From Apostichopus japonicus (lineage: Eukaryota; Echinodermata; Holothuroidea; Aspidochirotida; Stichopodidae), in assembly GCF_037975245.1 (NCBI RefSeq), contig NC_092574.1, positions 18,326,713-18,390,712 on the forward strand: DNA of 64,000 nucleotides, read 5' to 3'. Shown piece after piece: positions 24,401 to 38,400 of this stretch. The number at the start of each line of letters is the position of its first letter. The first letter of the stretch is position 1. The position numbers and the translations under genes are program-made. The notes beneath the pieces are model-generated. The model was not told the origin of the DNA. It did not search any database and saw only the letters and a list, made by a program, of their open reading frames with translations.

Positions 24401-27400
24401 AAGATATATTCCTAGCCAATAGTTATACATTACAGACATATGGAATCTTGACAAACTGATTGTCCCGTCAAATCAAAGTTTGGTACAAACCCTTCATCGA
24501 ACTTGTAAAAACAATTCAAAAGAGGTAAATGCAAAGTCATGCAGGGAACAACGTTGAAGTTATCGTAATTTTCTCGTTTTTGAATGAAAATTGCCCAAAG
24601 TGTGAGATGATACAGTCAGCTGGTATTTACTCTGGAGAAGGAAGCAATACTATAGAACAAAGAATTCTCCCAAATTTTCATTTTTTATATTTGGTATAAA
24701 TCTTTGACATGTCAGTCGAGACAGACAAAAAAGAGAGAATTTGACAATTTAATGGCGGAAATTGTATGTTTCGTCATGTACTGCCTGAAATTGCTTTCAC
24801 ATCAGACTGACAAGCATTATACCGTATATATACGCAAGAAAAAATAAATCTAACCCAAAGGTTGACAAGATTTCACCAGAATTAGAGTTGATGTTTGACC
24901 TGGCCTACTATATATGCTGTAAGTATATGATTTTCATGCAGTCAAGGTTTATAAGATGGTTACGATCCAGCTTGCCTAGTGAGATGTTTTAGATTCTGTT
25001 TTTTTTATTTTTTTTTATAACTTGTTCCACTAGATTGTTTGTTGTTCATGGCATGTTCTGTTTGTATGACCATAACATTTTCATTTTTTAAGTTTTATGT
25101 GAAATTCATGTTAAGAAAGAGAGTCTAACTTGCTACTTCTAAGCATACACATATATACAGAACAAAGAAATTATCATGAGTGCAAAATGAATGAAATAAT
25201 AATTGAATAACCTGCAGTCAAATCGGAATTATTGACAGTAGGATTTGCTTCACTTAATTTTGGCACAATATGATGCGATCCTTGTAATTGCTTCACTTCA
25301 AAGGCTCAGCTCCAGGGTGGGGGGGGGAGGGAAGGGGTTTACATCCCCTCCCCTTTTGCAAACCCACATATAAACGTTTACAGTTATAGTTATTTAAGAA
25401 CAACCTTGTATGTAGACATAATTATAGACCTAATATATTGCCTCAGAAATGGCATTATAGTTTCAGTTTAAGTCTAAAATTGTATTATTAGATGGCTCCC
25501 TACTTGGGAGATGGCTTCAACAACCTCAGGGCCACACCCACCCCCTCCCCCTTCTATTTTTTCCCCTTTTTAATGCTGGATGCATCCCTCTTATTCAAAG
25601 CAATTAAAGCAATTGATTGCAAACACAAAGAAAGACTGTTATAAATGTTGATGCTTGCAAGTGTGGTTTATATATTCAAAACTTAGAACTGCCTCTAAAG
25701 TATTAAAACTCACATGATCGTCTAGGGAATTAATAATCAAAGCAGTGGAGGTAATAGAGTTTAACTATTATAATCAATCAACTAATGAATATTCATGAAG
25801 ACAGCTACTAATACAACATCATCCCCTAACAAATTAGATCAAGGTTACATTTAAAAGCAGACATCTTTTATTACTAAGTAAGAAAAGAAAAGAAGGTTAA
25901 CAAACATGAAGAACAAGACAAGATACACTTAACTTTGATTCAGCTGACACTGAAAGCAATATTTTTTTATATGTTTTTTAATTATTCGCCTATCTTTGGA
26001 CATAATCCTTTGAATGAAAGTCATTTTTTTTCTCTTCTGTTTTTATTTATTGATGGGAAAGTTTGCCCAAAAGGATTATTTATAATGGCCATGCAGATCA
26101 ATATTCTAATGTATCAGCAATTTATCTATTATGACTAAATATGAGAGATTATATTTATTATTTTATGACAGAAATACGGGTCTGTGTTTGGCATGAGTGA
26201 ATCTATTTTGTACTTATACTACAAGTACTGGAAGATCAATGCATCAAAGCTATAATTGCAGTTGTGATGAAATGACTTTGATTGGAAAAGTGATTTACAA
26301 AAAAAGCATGTTTTCTGCTGAATTTTTATTTTCTCATAATTGAGGTATTTTATGAATTACTTGAGTCAAAATAAAATAAAACTGTTAGCAAACTGCTTAT
26401 CCACTAGAGAGCCTAGTGTGTAAAAGAATGTGTAAAAGTAAGTTGGCCTGACGTTTCGATCCTAGCAGGATCTTCTTCAGAGACTAATTGACAAGTAACA
26501 GTAACAGAAGGGACAAAAACACGCACAGAATTACTTGAGCATATTAAAGATCTACCAAAGAGTCTATGCTTATTTCTTCATCTTCTAAATATAATGAGCA
26601 ATGGAAATGAATTAAGGAAGCTGTTTGGTGTGATAAACAGATTGGTGGTGGTCAGGGATGGGGAGCTAAGGGTGGTTGGTATATGAACCAGTATATTAAT
26701 TGATTTCCATTCAAGTATTAAAAATCATTGCTCAGATAGTTTAAATTTTCAGAAATCTTGCAGGTTCTTCATTCTAATGCAAATTGAGTACAAGCAAGTT
26801 AACATTGTTATAATAGTAATTTTTTTAAATTTTATTTATAATAGTATCGCAAAGTTGACTCTTATCAACCCTCAAAACTGCTGCAACTTTCACTTATCAC
26901 TGCACATCCATGTCATTATCACAAAACCCTCCCTTAGTCTAATACATGCTTCTCTAATTCCTCTCCCATATCCCAAAATTATCTCTTTTGAGCCTTTCCC
27001 AAGCTTGATCCATTTGAACCATTTATCCTCCAAAATCTTTACCTATAGTCTGTCATAAAATTTCAGCAATAAAAAAAGAGGTTTCATTTTTAAGATGTTA
27101 ATCAACATAACTGAGCTCAAGGAAGAAAGCAAAAAGAAGAAACTAAGAAAGGTGGGGAGAGTTGACTGTATTGACAAGTAAATAGCAGATGGCAATGTTT
27201 TGTTGTAAATAAGCCTAGAATTATGCACAATTCCTTCGCCTATCGGCAGTATTTCGCAGTAGGCCATATAAATGATGAGATCAAGTAACAACTTAAAATG
27301 TATCTAATGCTTCGCATGACGCAAATTGGCCAGCGGCTACAGTGGAGGCCGGATCGACCTAGACAAAAAATTGGAAAAGTATCCTCAACAGTTTCATCTA

Positions 27401-27580
27401 TTTGTGCCATATTTTTGATCATTTAATACAAATAAATAAGGAAGATGGATAACAAAGTTAATCCCATCGATACCTTTTTGTCCTGAGCTTAGCTCAGATT
27501 GCAAGATCGCTGGTGCAATTAGCTGTTAATTTGACAAGAAGTCTGCTCGAATCATGAATAAGAAGAGAATATATAGTATC
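21486..27580. other. Long non-coding stretch
   Basis: No gene seen. Contains a G-rich tract at 22050-22080, a G12 run at 23836-23847, a G9-plus tract at about 25318-25336 and a C-rich tract at 25537-25566. The segment 25300-25590 starts with a CTCCAGGGTGGGG-like end and finishes near CTGGATGCATCC, resembling a decayed member of the hAT-like family. Three phased copies of (A/G)TATGCAAATTAGTTC-like sequence lie at about 22460-22515. A compact dispersed motif is annotated at 26458. Confidence 0.55.
26440..26500. repeat. Probable dispersed repeat with GATCCT hairpin
   Basis: CCTGACGTTTCGATCCTAGC followed by AGGATCTTCTTCAGAG. The centre, GATCCT-AGC-AGGATC (26458-26472), is a perfect inverted repeat. 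I recall very similar ACGTTTCGA...TCTTCTTCAG sequences as common dispersed repeats in marine invertebrate DNA, but only one copy occurs here, so the assignment rests on memory. Confidence 0.4.
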
Positions 27581-27582
27581 AC

Positions 27583-27660
27583 GATATGTGAATACTATGA
27601 TATCTGAACACTATGATATATGAATACTATGATATGTGAACAATATGATATGCGATCACT
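27583..27660. repeat. 16-bp tandem repeat, about 4.5 copies
   Basis: GATATGTGAATACTAT with small substitutions, four full copies from 27583 to 27646 and a decaying fifth. Confidence 0.93.
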
Positions 27661-30600
27661 CAACAACTCATTTACGCTTTGCATCATGGCTTAAAAAGTT
27701 TATAAAACTTTGTTTCTCATAAAATAGTGGAAATAATACTAGGGTTTAAAAACAATTGTGCACAAAATGTAAATAATACATCTTTGAATTTGTGTAGCAG
27801 TAAATTGTCCACTTCTCATTTTGCACTACGATACCCAGATAAAATATCGCCTGAAACTAACACAAAGCGATGTACATTTTAACAGCATGCAGGATGATAA
27901 ACTTGTGGTCAGTGAAGAGCTGGACTATGAACTACACTGTGAACTACACTGTGAAAACAGTTTTCTGCGTTATCTTTCTATCAATCGAAGCCTCGATTTC
28001 TGTTGAATTGATTATCTGTAAGTGGTACATCTACTGAAGATGATCAAATACCAGCAATATTATGATCGAAACAAACTGTATGGAAAGGATAAAAAGTCAA
28101 TGATCTGTTGGCTGATGCCTCCTTGAAATTTAAAGTGATATTCCCAAAACGTAGCACTTGTTTTTAAGGAGAAAAAAAGCATTCCGCACTTGTTAATTGA
28201 ACCCCCCCAACCATGTTAAAATTTGTCTGTTAATTTGAACTCCAGATGTGGTTGCTTGCATAAGTAACCAATTTTGACATTTATATTAACTAATTCAACC
28301 TTCTCTTACTCCAGGAAGTGGATTAAACAGCTAGCAGGGAATCTTTAACATCATCTTGCCAGTTGCTCTTCTGTAAAAGCTGATTTGCTCTCTTATTATT
28401 ATATTCTTCTCGATTTGTCCTTCAACTGAGCTACGTTTGAAATCATAATAAGAGCTTTCAATGTTCTATCTCTACATACAGGTATCTAGATTTTCATCAA
28501 AATGAAAACCTTTTCTGTAGAAATCTTATTTTCATCTCTGGATAAACGATTTAAATATTCTTAATCCTACAGTGATTCATTTACTATATAAACTCAATTG
28601 CCAGGACAGCATCTTTCAATCTGCTCTACTTGCCAAATGCATAATTCACAAAATATCACTTAATTAAACAAAAATCTTCACCATACAAAATTGCTATATT
28701 AAAGGAACTGCGCTTTTGTGCACCTAAAAGATTCACCAAATTTATCAAATTCTGTTAGACAATCACATACTGATCAGCCAACTGAATATATTCCCTTTAA
28801 TGATGATGGCGAGCAGACTATCACATGTATGTGTAAGAATATTAGTCTTTAGCGCATCTCAACAGGTTACATCGAGTAAATAAGGAAAACGTGTCGTTCT
28901 GACAACATCTCTGATACTTCTTTGACAGAACTAGGTGAAGATTTGTTCATGGGACCTCTCCAAAATTTTTTGATGAAAAATGACAACGCCTAAAGTTGAG
29001 GTACTCATGACAAATCCGAACACTGAAGGGGTAGGTACATCACCGGGGTGGTAAACGGAGAAATTTATGTTGCAAAATAAAGCAATTTATGAGGAGGAGT
29101 AGATGAGGAGTAAAATTTTGGAAAGCTGATACAACGAAGGTAGAATACATTATATAAAGTGTAAATGTGTACATATTATTGCAGACAGTGACAGGTTCGT
29201 AAGGGATAGATGTAGACTAGCTGTGCAGATAACGAATGGGCTACAGTATAATACTGTACAAAGCAATTAGGCACAGTGTAAAGCATGTTTGGGAATGTGC
29301 TAGTGTAGTCGACATTGCAAATAGGATTTTCCAAATAGTAGAATATTTAAGCAGTTTCCAAATTAAAGTGAAGAGAAACACTCGGACTCGCTGTATCGTT
29401 GTCAAAAAACAATGCATAAAATTTTCCATGTAAAAATTTCCATAATACTCAAATTGTATTGACAACAGTTTTCTATTCAAGTTTCTAATGATTAAAATCT
29501 ATCAGGTTATTGATACAGTTTCCAAGTTTACATAGTATACCTGGAATTCTTACAAAATATGCAAGGTCTGTCCAAATTCAGAGACACTTATATTACAATT
29601 CTTAAAAATTTGTGACCATAATACAGTGACCTATGTTTTTGTGTTGGAGAAAACAGCTCAACAATATCAACAGTCTCTCCTCGGGTAATTTGAAGCATAA
29701 ATAATTGGAAGATATTAACATTCTGATGTAAGTTAAAGATCAAGTATTTCACTCAAAACTTTTTAGGAGACGTTTTTACAACTAGTAGATGACAAGTATA
29801 GATAGATATCAATAAATTAAACATATTTTTCTTCATAAATTTATAACGTGATTCTGATAACAGTAGCAAAAGCCTTGTCAAACAGACGAAACTTTTTAAT
29901 CACCAAAATGCACTATCCGATATCAAATATTTCATATCTCGTTGAGCCAATTCCGAGTTATGATGTGAAAAATACACCGCGGACTTAAATAATACGCGTA
30001 ACCAATATTTTACATGTTTTCCACCATCATTTAAGCTCTTACTAGACCTTCAATAAATTATCCAGTCATATTCCGCCAAAAATAATCAATTCAGGAATTT
30101 GGCACCTATAAGATACACATCGGATAAAAAAAAAAAAAATGCTGGAAGGCAAAAACTTGAAATCTAAGATCAAAGAGAGAAGTATATATATGGTCAGGGA
30201 ACAAGATCGATTGAAGAGAAGGAAAAAACAAATGGGGGGTGTAGGGGGGGGGGAGGAAAGAGGCAAACAGACCAATTGATATTATGATGGGGAAAAAAAA
30301 TAGAGAGAAAGTTTTGAGTTGCTTGAATTCAGGATGATACAAACTGGTCAGGTATTCTCATTATTATTAAAGTCTCTCAATTACCCGTCGAGAAATATGG
30401 CAATTTTAAACGAAATGTAAAATGATCCTAAAATGTATTATCCCAGGATACGAGAAATTAAAAGATGATAGTCGTTCTTGATAAACAAATGCCATTCATT
30501 CTAAAGTGATGAAAAATACACTTATCAATGGATATGATACATTATATCAGGTATGATATCATAAAGAAAATGTAAACATGTCTAAAATGAATTTACTTAC

Positions 30601-33600
30601 ACAGAACTTTTCTTTGCAACAGTTTGATATTTTGCCAGAAAAAATGTAGTTTCTAATAATTCCAACTGTATGTGTGGTTTCATGCCATAGGTCATGGTAT
30701 TGTTAGGTCAGGTCACACGATCTCACATCAGTCAGGGTAGGTCATTCAGACAAACACAATAATGATTCATATACTATCACATTTTGCAACTAAGAGTAAA
30801 AATGACAGAGGCAAATGTTATGCTATAAAGTTTATTATTCTTCCTTCAGTGAGTGAATTGCTTACATAACTAATTCTCATCAACACAAGTGACCTTCAAA
30901 TTATATAATCCTCCAATATGCGATGCAGTTGTAGGAATTTAACGACCAGTTTAATGTACTTACTTTATGTTTAGGTTTGTTTCTTGATAATATACCATTG
31001 TATCTACAGGCTGTGGTTTACCTTTACATTAAAGGCAGATGTCCGCTCTGAAACAGGGACTTTGATCTAATCAGATAACCTCAATTCTTAGTTTTATGTT
31101 TTTGTTTTTTCAAATTTCTAACCTAAACACAATTGTTGATTCAGTAAATCAAGTAGTATACTGACTATAAATAACAGACATAAAACTCTGGCATTGCTCA
31201 GGCTTTAACATTATCATGTTAAGTTTATTATACTCTCAATGTATGCTCTAATATATCATTATGCCGACCATCCAGATCTGAAACATCTGAAATTGTCATT
31301 GACCGCTTAAAATGGAACATTGCTCGGCCACTTGAGAGCTAGCTCTTAATCATGTGGTTTATAATGAATTTTCAGATTGGGGTAAAAGCAATTAATACAG
31401 AGAAATAGGTTAATTGTGAAGTGTCTTGTATTTGATAAGAACTCCCATCTTATTTACATTTTTCTTCACTACAGTTCCTTAAGATGTACATATCTGAGAA
31501 CATGTTGCCGGTTGTTCCTTTACTTATATACTTAAAAAGGGGAATTTCTCTTGAAATCCCTTCCCATGCTGCTTTCTTGATTGCATCGAATGAAACTCGG
31601 GAGTGATCCCTACATGGTTTTACACAGTGTGCAAGGTACTGTCGCTTCAGATTGGTACCCCCAGGATAGAACTGCCTATATAGGGATTGCCATCAACTAA
31701 GGGTTGGATACCTCTACTGACTTGTACCCTAGAGTGACACCGACTGGAATCCCTTTCTCACCAAAAATAAAACATTGCTCTTTTCCACTCATAATAATTT
31801 CTTGGCCAGTTTTCCGATGTCCGTTTAATTATTGCATCTTATCCTGTCCATTAAAAACAGAGTGAATATATGACATCTGATACTGAATTATGACTCATTT
31901 CGTTGATTCATTCAAGTATAAATCTAAAATTTATAAAAAGGAGTCATAAAATACGTTAATAGGAAGTATAACTAATATAAAAGGGGAAAAAAAAACTTCA
32001 CATCTTCTTTTCTCTGGAGCCACTACTTTTTCCATTATGGTATTACCCATTATAGTTATAATGTTAAAATTACAATGGCTTACGTTACTAGTTTGGTGAC
32101 TTTTACTAAACTTAATACCAAGTCTTACTGAAAATAAGATTGCAAATAATAATAATTGTTTGATTATTAATATTATTATTATTTTTTTTAAACCCACCCT
32201 CCTAGATTATTTCTCCAAACGAAGGTGACATCTAAGCAAGAATATCTCATTTGATTCTCAATATTGTATTAGTAAAATACCCAGATGTATTTCGCTATAT
32301 GTCGAATGTAATATGTAGCTATAAAATATATGTCCTGTCCAACTATTGCCAGATAACATGTGATAATTTACAAATCTGATGAAAAGTGCAATGGGGTAAT
32401 ATTAGAACTACAAGCACATAGTTTAAAGTTTGTAATAAGAAACTAACTCAACATTGGCAAGACCTATAAAAAGGAGAACAGGCTCATAATGTTGTAACCG
32501 TAAGCCTAGACAAACATCATTTACACGCTGGGCTATGTGCAAGTTAAGTGTCATCCTATACGGACACGTAGGCAAGGTAAAGCGAGGTAAAGCGAGCCTT
32601 GATATGTGGGTGTAAATATAAGGGATTATGACAGTATCGGGCTGCTACAATGACAAGGAGATAGGACATCAAATCACAAGTGTTTGACAAATCATAAAGT
32701 AATTAACACTAATTGGACTTTAATTTTTTGTCAAATAGCTTTGCAAAGAATAGTCGCACTGTCCAATAGCAAACTTGATCATGTATTTGCCGTTGTTAAG
32801 ATACGATTAAATACCGCAACTTCCAAACACCACAATATATATATATCACAAGTTTATCATCATCCACCCCACTTTATCAAAAAAACATTTTTTATGACAG
32901 ATTGACTTCGGCAAATTAATGGAGACTGCATGAGATGATGATGATGTACTATATATAAATAGACTCAGTTGCATAATTTGATATTTAATCAAAGATTATT
33001 AAAAAGCATTTTTTCTGCCATTTGGGATATGCATAACATGCAGAGTATACATATGCCATCGTATATACCTTTAAAATATATATTTTGATACTGTATATTA
33101 TATCTCCAAGTTATGAGGCGAGCCATCCTCTGTGTTCCTAAAGCTGTACAAATATATGATGGCTATTATTATTATTATTTTATTGCAAGGACGTAGTTTT
33201 ATGTTACAGCTAGTGTACTATAATGCTGAAAATCGAATCTAAAATTGAAATGTTATAAAATATGAGTGACAGTTAGATTTTCTTATTGATGCACCTGATT
33301 GGCAGCTTTACAACATTCAATACAATATGGAGGATGATGTAATGTAATCATATATACCAAAGATGATAACCATTCATATGCATGGGTCCAGGGGGAATGG
33401 GGGAAGGAGGAGGTAGTCCACCCTCCAACTTTTCAATCTCACACAAAAATTTCAAAAGTACTTTAAATTATTTTAGTACAACATTGCATTTAGATCTAAT
33501 TAAAGACCTAATTTTATAGACAAACTATGCCTTTAATTTTACATTTTCTGCAGAGGACTCTACACCCACCCTCCCCCACCCCCTTTATGTGGGACAGCTT

Positions 33601-34502
33601 CAATTACCCCAATGTTAAACCCCCTCCTTTATACAATGGTGGATCTGCTCCTGCATTCAAATCTATATAAATCTTGGCAAAAATGTTCTGACTGATATTA
33701 AACCTTGAAATAATGCTCTGATTTCTTGTTAAATTAACTGATTGTTAATTAAAGCTGTACATGAATATAATTATTTAATAACCTTAAGAAAGGTTGCACG
33801 GAAATGACATGTGGTTCCTTTAACTTTGCGATCGAAAGGATTAAAGCCCCCTCCAAGAATGGATGATTCCTATACCCTTCAGGGACGCCCTTTAGCAATT
33901 AAATATATTTCTCCATGAGAATGATGTCCAGCTTTAAACTGTACCGTCCGATGTTCAAGGTTACAAGTTATGAAATATGATCAAAGCAACGAACAAATTA
34001 CTTTTGAAATCCAGTTTTTTTTTTTTTTTCTCTTTTTGTTATATAGATTTGATAAATGTTGGATAAAGTCTGGATTGACACACAATAATTGTTCTAAATG
34101 TAAATTAACTGAAGGTGATCTCATCAAAGTTTGACGATGATTGGAAACGACACGTCGTCCTCGAGTACCTGTTGCTTAACGTACCATAATATGAAGTAAA
34201 ACCGGTCATGTGAGCTGCACGGTGACATTTTTGAAACTCTTAGCTGCCGTTTACCGTATCAAGTATTGAATGGCGGCTGCTATGTGCAGTCACGTCCTCG
34301 GCTTTCAATCAGCTCTGTAAAGTCTGTCCCGGTGGTGCACGGATGAAGATATAGCATTTGTCAAATGTCGATAGCAATAGCTCCCAATGCGATAAACATT
34401 ATCACGATATCCAGATATAATTTACTGAAAAAAAAGCTGTTTAGCTCCGTAAGGACAATTGCAACTTCTTAATGGGGTACCAATGTCTCTTGATCACGAG
34501 GT
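27661..34502. other. Long non-coding stretch
   Basis: No gene seen. It includes a fragment of the AATTTCTCTTGAAATCCC dispersed repeat at 31543-31565, ATT-rich simple sequence near 32150-32190 and 33165-33185, and a segment at about 33385-33656. That segment begins GGGTCCAGGGGG and ends GTGGATCTGCTCCTG, fitting the ends of the hAT-like family. A GC-richer block at about 34130-34370 has no open frame. Confidence 0.55.
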
Positions 34503-35430
34503 GAGTATATGAGAGAATTAGCCAAACACAGCAATCACTTGATAGCACCAAAACTTGTTAAAGGGATTATATCAAAGTCTTTTAATAGTGTACATCAGCT
34601 GTAAGGGAGAGTAATTAGCCAACACAACATCACTTGTTGGACCCAACTTGTTTAAGGATTTTTCCAAAGTCTGTTAAAAGTCAGTACAAGACAGAGTTTG
34701 TTCAACAAAGCATCATTTGATAGCACCAAACACCTGTTACAGGGATACCAAAGTCTGTTAACAGTCAGTACAAGAGAGAGTTTGTTCAACATAGCATCAC
34801 TTGATAGCACCAAACACTTGTTAAAGGGATTATATCAAAGTCTGTTCATAGTTTCAGTGTAAGGGAGAGTAATTAGCCTAACACAGCAATCACTTGATAG
34901 CACCAAAACTTGTTAAAGGGATTATATCAAAGTCTGTTAAAAGTCAGTATAAGACAGAGTTTGTTCAACATAGCATTACTTGATAGCACCAAATACTTGT
35001 TAATGTATTAAAGGGATACCAAAGTCTGTTAACAGTCAGTACAAGAGAGAGTTTGTTCAACATAGCATCACTTGATAGCACCAAACAATTGTTAAAGGGA
35101 TACTTAAGTCTGTTAAAAGTCAGTACAAGACAGAGTTTGTTCAACATAGCATCAGTTGATAACTTCAAACAATTTTAAAGGGATTCCAAAGTCTGTTAAA
35201 AAGTGAGTATATATTGCAAGTTTGTCCAACATAGCATCACTTGATAGCATCAAAACTTGTTAAAGGGATACCATAGTCTGTTAAAAGTCAGTGAAAGAGA
35301 GGGTTTGCCAAACATAACATCACTTGATAGCACCCAACAATTTTAAAAGGGATTCCAATGTCTGTAAAAAGTGAGTATATAGAGAGAGTTTAATAGCCAA
35401 TGATCACTAGATAGCAGCAAAACTTATTAA
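34503..35430. repeat. Minisatellite, about 84 bp x 11
   Basis: About eleven monomers of roughly 82-100 bp with the core CATCACTTGATAGCACCAAA, then TTGTTAAAGGGATACCAAAG and TCTGTTAAAAGTCAGTA. Two monomer types alternate irregularly: one with AGTAATTAGCCAACACAGCA (copies at 34503, 34603, 34863) and one with AGAGTTTGTTCAACATAGCA (most others). Copies 1 and 5 share the insertion GGATTATATCAAAG, pointing to block duplication. The 67-codon frame at 34965-35168 (minus) is periodic because it reads across this array. Confidence 0.95.
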
Positions 35431-38400
35431 CAAGATGTTATATAGTTTCCTATGGAGCTAGGCAATGCTTCAAGAAGCCAACATGCAGAAAAGGCCAAAG
35501 CTGCCTCTCTCAATTAACACCACATTTACCGCAAGCTTTTTATCAAATATGAAATAAAAATTATCCAAAAGTATTCAAAAGTGGGTTACATGAGTTAGAA
35601 AAGTTTTGTTAACTATTAGTGTTTTATTTTTAGAACAATTAGAATTTAAGTAACATTAAAATGTTTTTCGGCATTTTTCTCTGGCACATTAAATTTAATC
35701 TTTATATTTATATCAATCTTTTTTAAATCAAAATAAAATGACATTTTATTTTTCACTTCTCCTCATTTGCATTCACCTAGCCTTTGCACAATTGCATTAA
35801 CATTTATCAACTAATCTAGTTCATAATTTCAACCAACACAGCTGAGCAAGATGCATAAATAAACTTGACAAAATTAGGTCGGTATTAAAGGATCATCCTA
35901 ACAAACATACAAATAACAACGCCAGGTGTATATACATAAAGAAAAAATTAGTTTTTAACATATTTCATAAAGACGTGCAAAGTTTTCTGATTCAGCTTTA
36001 GTTGAATGACCGTCACGAGAACAACAATGACGACAACAAAAGGGAAGAAATATCTCATCCATTATAGATAGAGATATTCTTGCCTAGCATTCTTGCCTTC
36101 TTAATTCCGCTGCGCCTACCATTCCTGAGTAGAACTTTAGAAGCCGGCAATGAACCTAATCCCATGTATCCATCCACAGATTGATTTTGAATCCTTCTCC
36201 AGTAGCTAGTAACCCTCTGTCCAGTTATAACTTCCTTCTAAATTACTTGACTAATCTATTTGGAACCATAATCAACAGTTTTTTACGGCACAGTATTCTT
36301 GAGCTGCACAAAATTTTCACAAATATATACATAGATATATATATCTATGTATAAATATGAAAGTAAGTATCTTGTATGAATTCATCTAGCACAGATGGAA
36401 ATGACACCACAAGCTAAGAGATCTATTCCAGCATTTTCAAAGATCAGCCCAGATTTGATGCCATCTGTTAGGATATATGCATGCCCGGTCTATTTTTAAC
36501 GACGTTATAATACCACCGAGGAAGTGAACAGCAATCATTGCTTGAAGTTTGCTTTTCTCTTCTTCGTATATTAAGATATTTTCTTTATCAAACGATATAT
36601 TCAAGAGTGAAGAGTCTTTGGACTGACCTCGCAGAAGCTGACACAATTTTTATTTGAAATGGAGACTATATATAGCGCTATAAAAAGGAATCAAGCAATC
36701 TGTTTTAGCTCCAAAAAGAGAGTAATTTTTTAACTCTGTAATGGTTTACCAGAGTAAATTGCTCTCAATATCAATTCATGTATTAAAATAAATTTGCACC
36801 GTCAGAGTATTTACTCGGAAATGTGCGATCAGCGACCTTTTAACATAATTATCACTTCTTGTAATATCCGTAAAAATTAATAAAGAGATAAATTTAGTGC
36901 GATAATGATGACCTTCTATTAACGAGAAGTGGAAGATGTGGAAAAGTTTCAACCATCTTTGCTCATAGAAACAGGGAATAGAATTTATTCCAGAGCAGGA
37001 ATCTGACAGTGTTATATAATGAGATGAATATTTCAATAATTAACTGAAGAGATGATATGATCTCTGTCCTTGAGAAAACTGACAGCCCATCCTCCATCTC
37101 TCTATAGTTATCACCAAACCAAAATCGATGAGGGGTACAAATAATTGCCATTAAAGTTACAATTTTTGTATTGGACAGTATGACCTTTATACACTATCCA
37201 TCATTCTGACCACAACATGAATTTAAGTTTTTCTTCTAAATACTGTAATTTTATGTTCTAAATTGATGTTACAAGATAGTTGGTTATGTGGGTACATTCA
37301 TTTTGTTACATCTCTCATTGAGAATTACAAAACTAAAGAATCAAGAAGGAATCTGTCCTACAACTTTAAAACATATTTTACCATTTTATTTGCAAATCTT
37401 TGAAGCTTTTATTTAAATAACTTAATTGTCCCTATAAGGATTCTGCAGCACTTAATGATGACAATCACTATTCTTTCAAATATCTTAATATCATTCATGT
37501 CTTTTTTTGTGTTTTTTCTTTTGTGAAATATGCTACCATAAAATACATGTCGGAGGAGCTCCATTTCATAGGCTGTTAATAGTTTTACGCCCTTCAAACA
37601 TAAACATTTATACAGAGAGGGGAATTATTTATTTTCATTTTGCATGTTCTTTAAATAATTAAGTTTGAAAGTGGACTAACTCATTCCTTCTTACACACAT
37701 ATTGTTGCACTATAATAAAAGTAGCTATAATACATGTTTACATTTTTGTGACAATTTGGCCATTTTCAATAAAATATTGCTACAGGATAAAAGAAAAAAA
37801 AATAACATTATTCAAAGTACCATATCAAAAGTAGGATGCTGAGGGTGGCTGCATCCTGCATCTAGGCTGCATAGGACATATAATCTTTTGTACCCTGCAG
37901 TTTTCACACAATAGACACTATACAGGTGACACTGCAGAGATATATTCCATATTCTTTGATATTGATTCATACTATATGAGTAGGTTCCTTATACAGCAGC
38001 TGCTACTACTCTTCTGTGGGACACAGTGCCTTAATTAATACAAATCAATTGAATGTAAAACGTCAAAAAAGGAATTGGTTTCATATTTATGTATATGATA
38101 AATGTGGATTTTTCCGATTACACAATTTTTCTTTCTTTCAAATTAATTTCTGAAAGAATAAAATTTGAAGGATTTAATGAAGTTGTTATTTTGATATCCC
38201 TCTGATGCAGGCACTAAACAACAGCTTCATGCTGAGAAAGGCCAAGGAAAGAGAAGTCAACCTCCAAACACGCTTGAAACGTCAACTTCATGCTGGGTGG
38301 ATAATGACCCAGACAGGAGGTGCCGTGCTTTCAGTTATATATGTGTAAGAATGTCTGTGATGCATCTAAGGACGAAACTTTTGCACTCTTGACAAAAAGG

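Noticed and set aside
34965-35168. Periodic 67-codon minus-strand frame
   Set aside because: The internal peptide repeat is simply the 84-bp minisatellite read through in one frame.
36326-36353. 28-base perfect palindrome as a functional site
   Set aside because: Mostly alternating A and T, so expected from AT simple sequence.
36437-36646. 69-codon minus-strand frame reading SFDKENILIYEEEKSKLQAM
   Set aside because: Protein-like to the eye, but no good acceptor or donor frames it and it matches no family I know.
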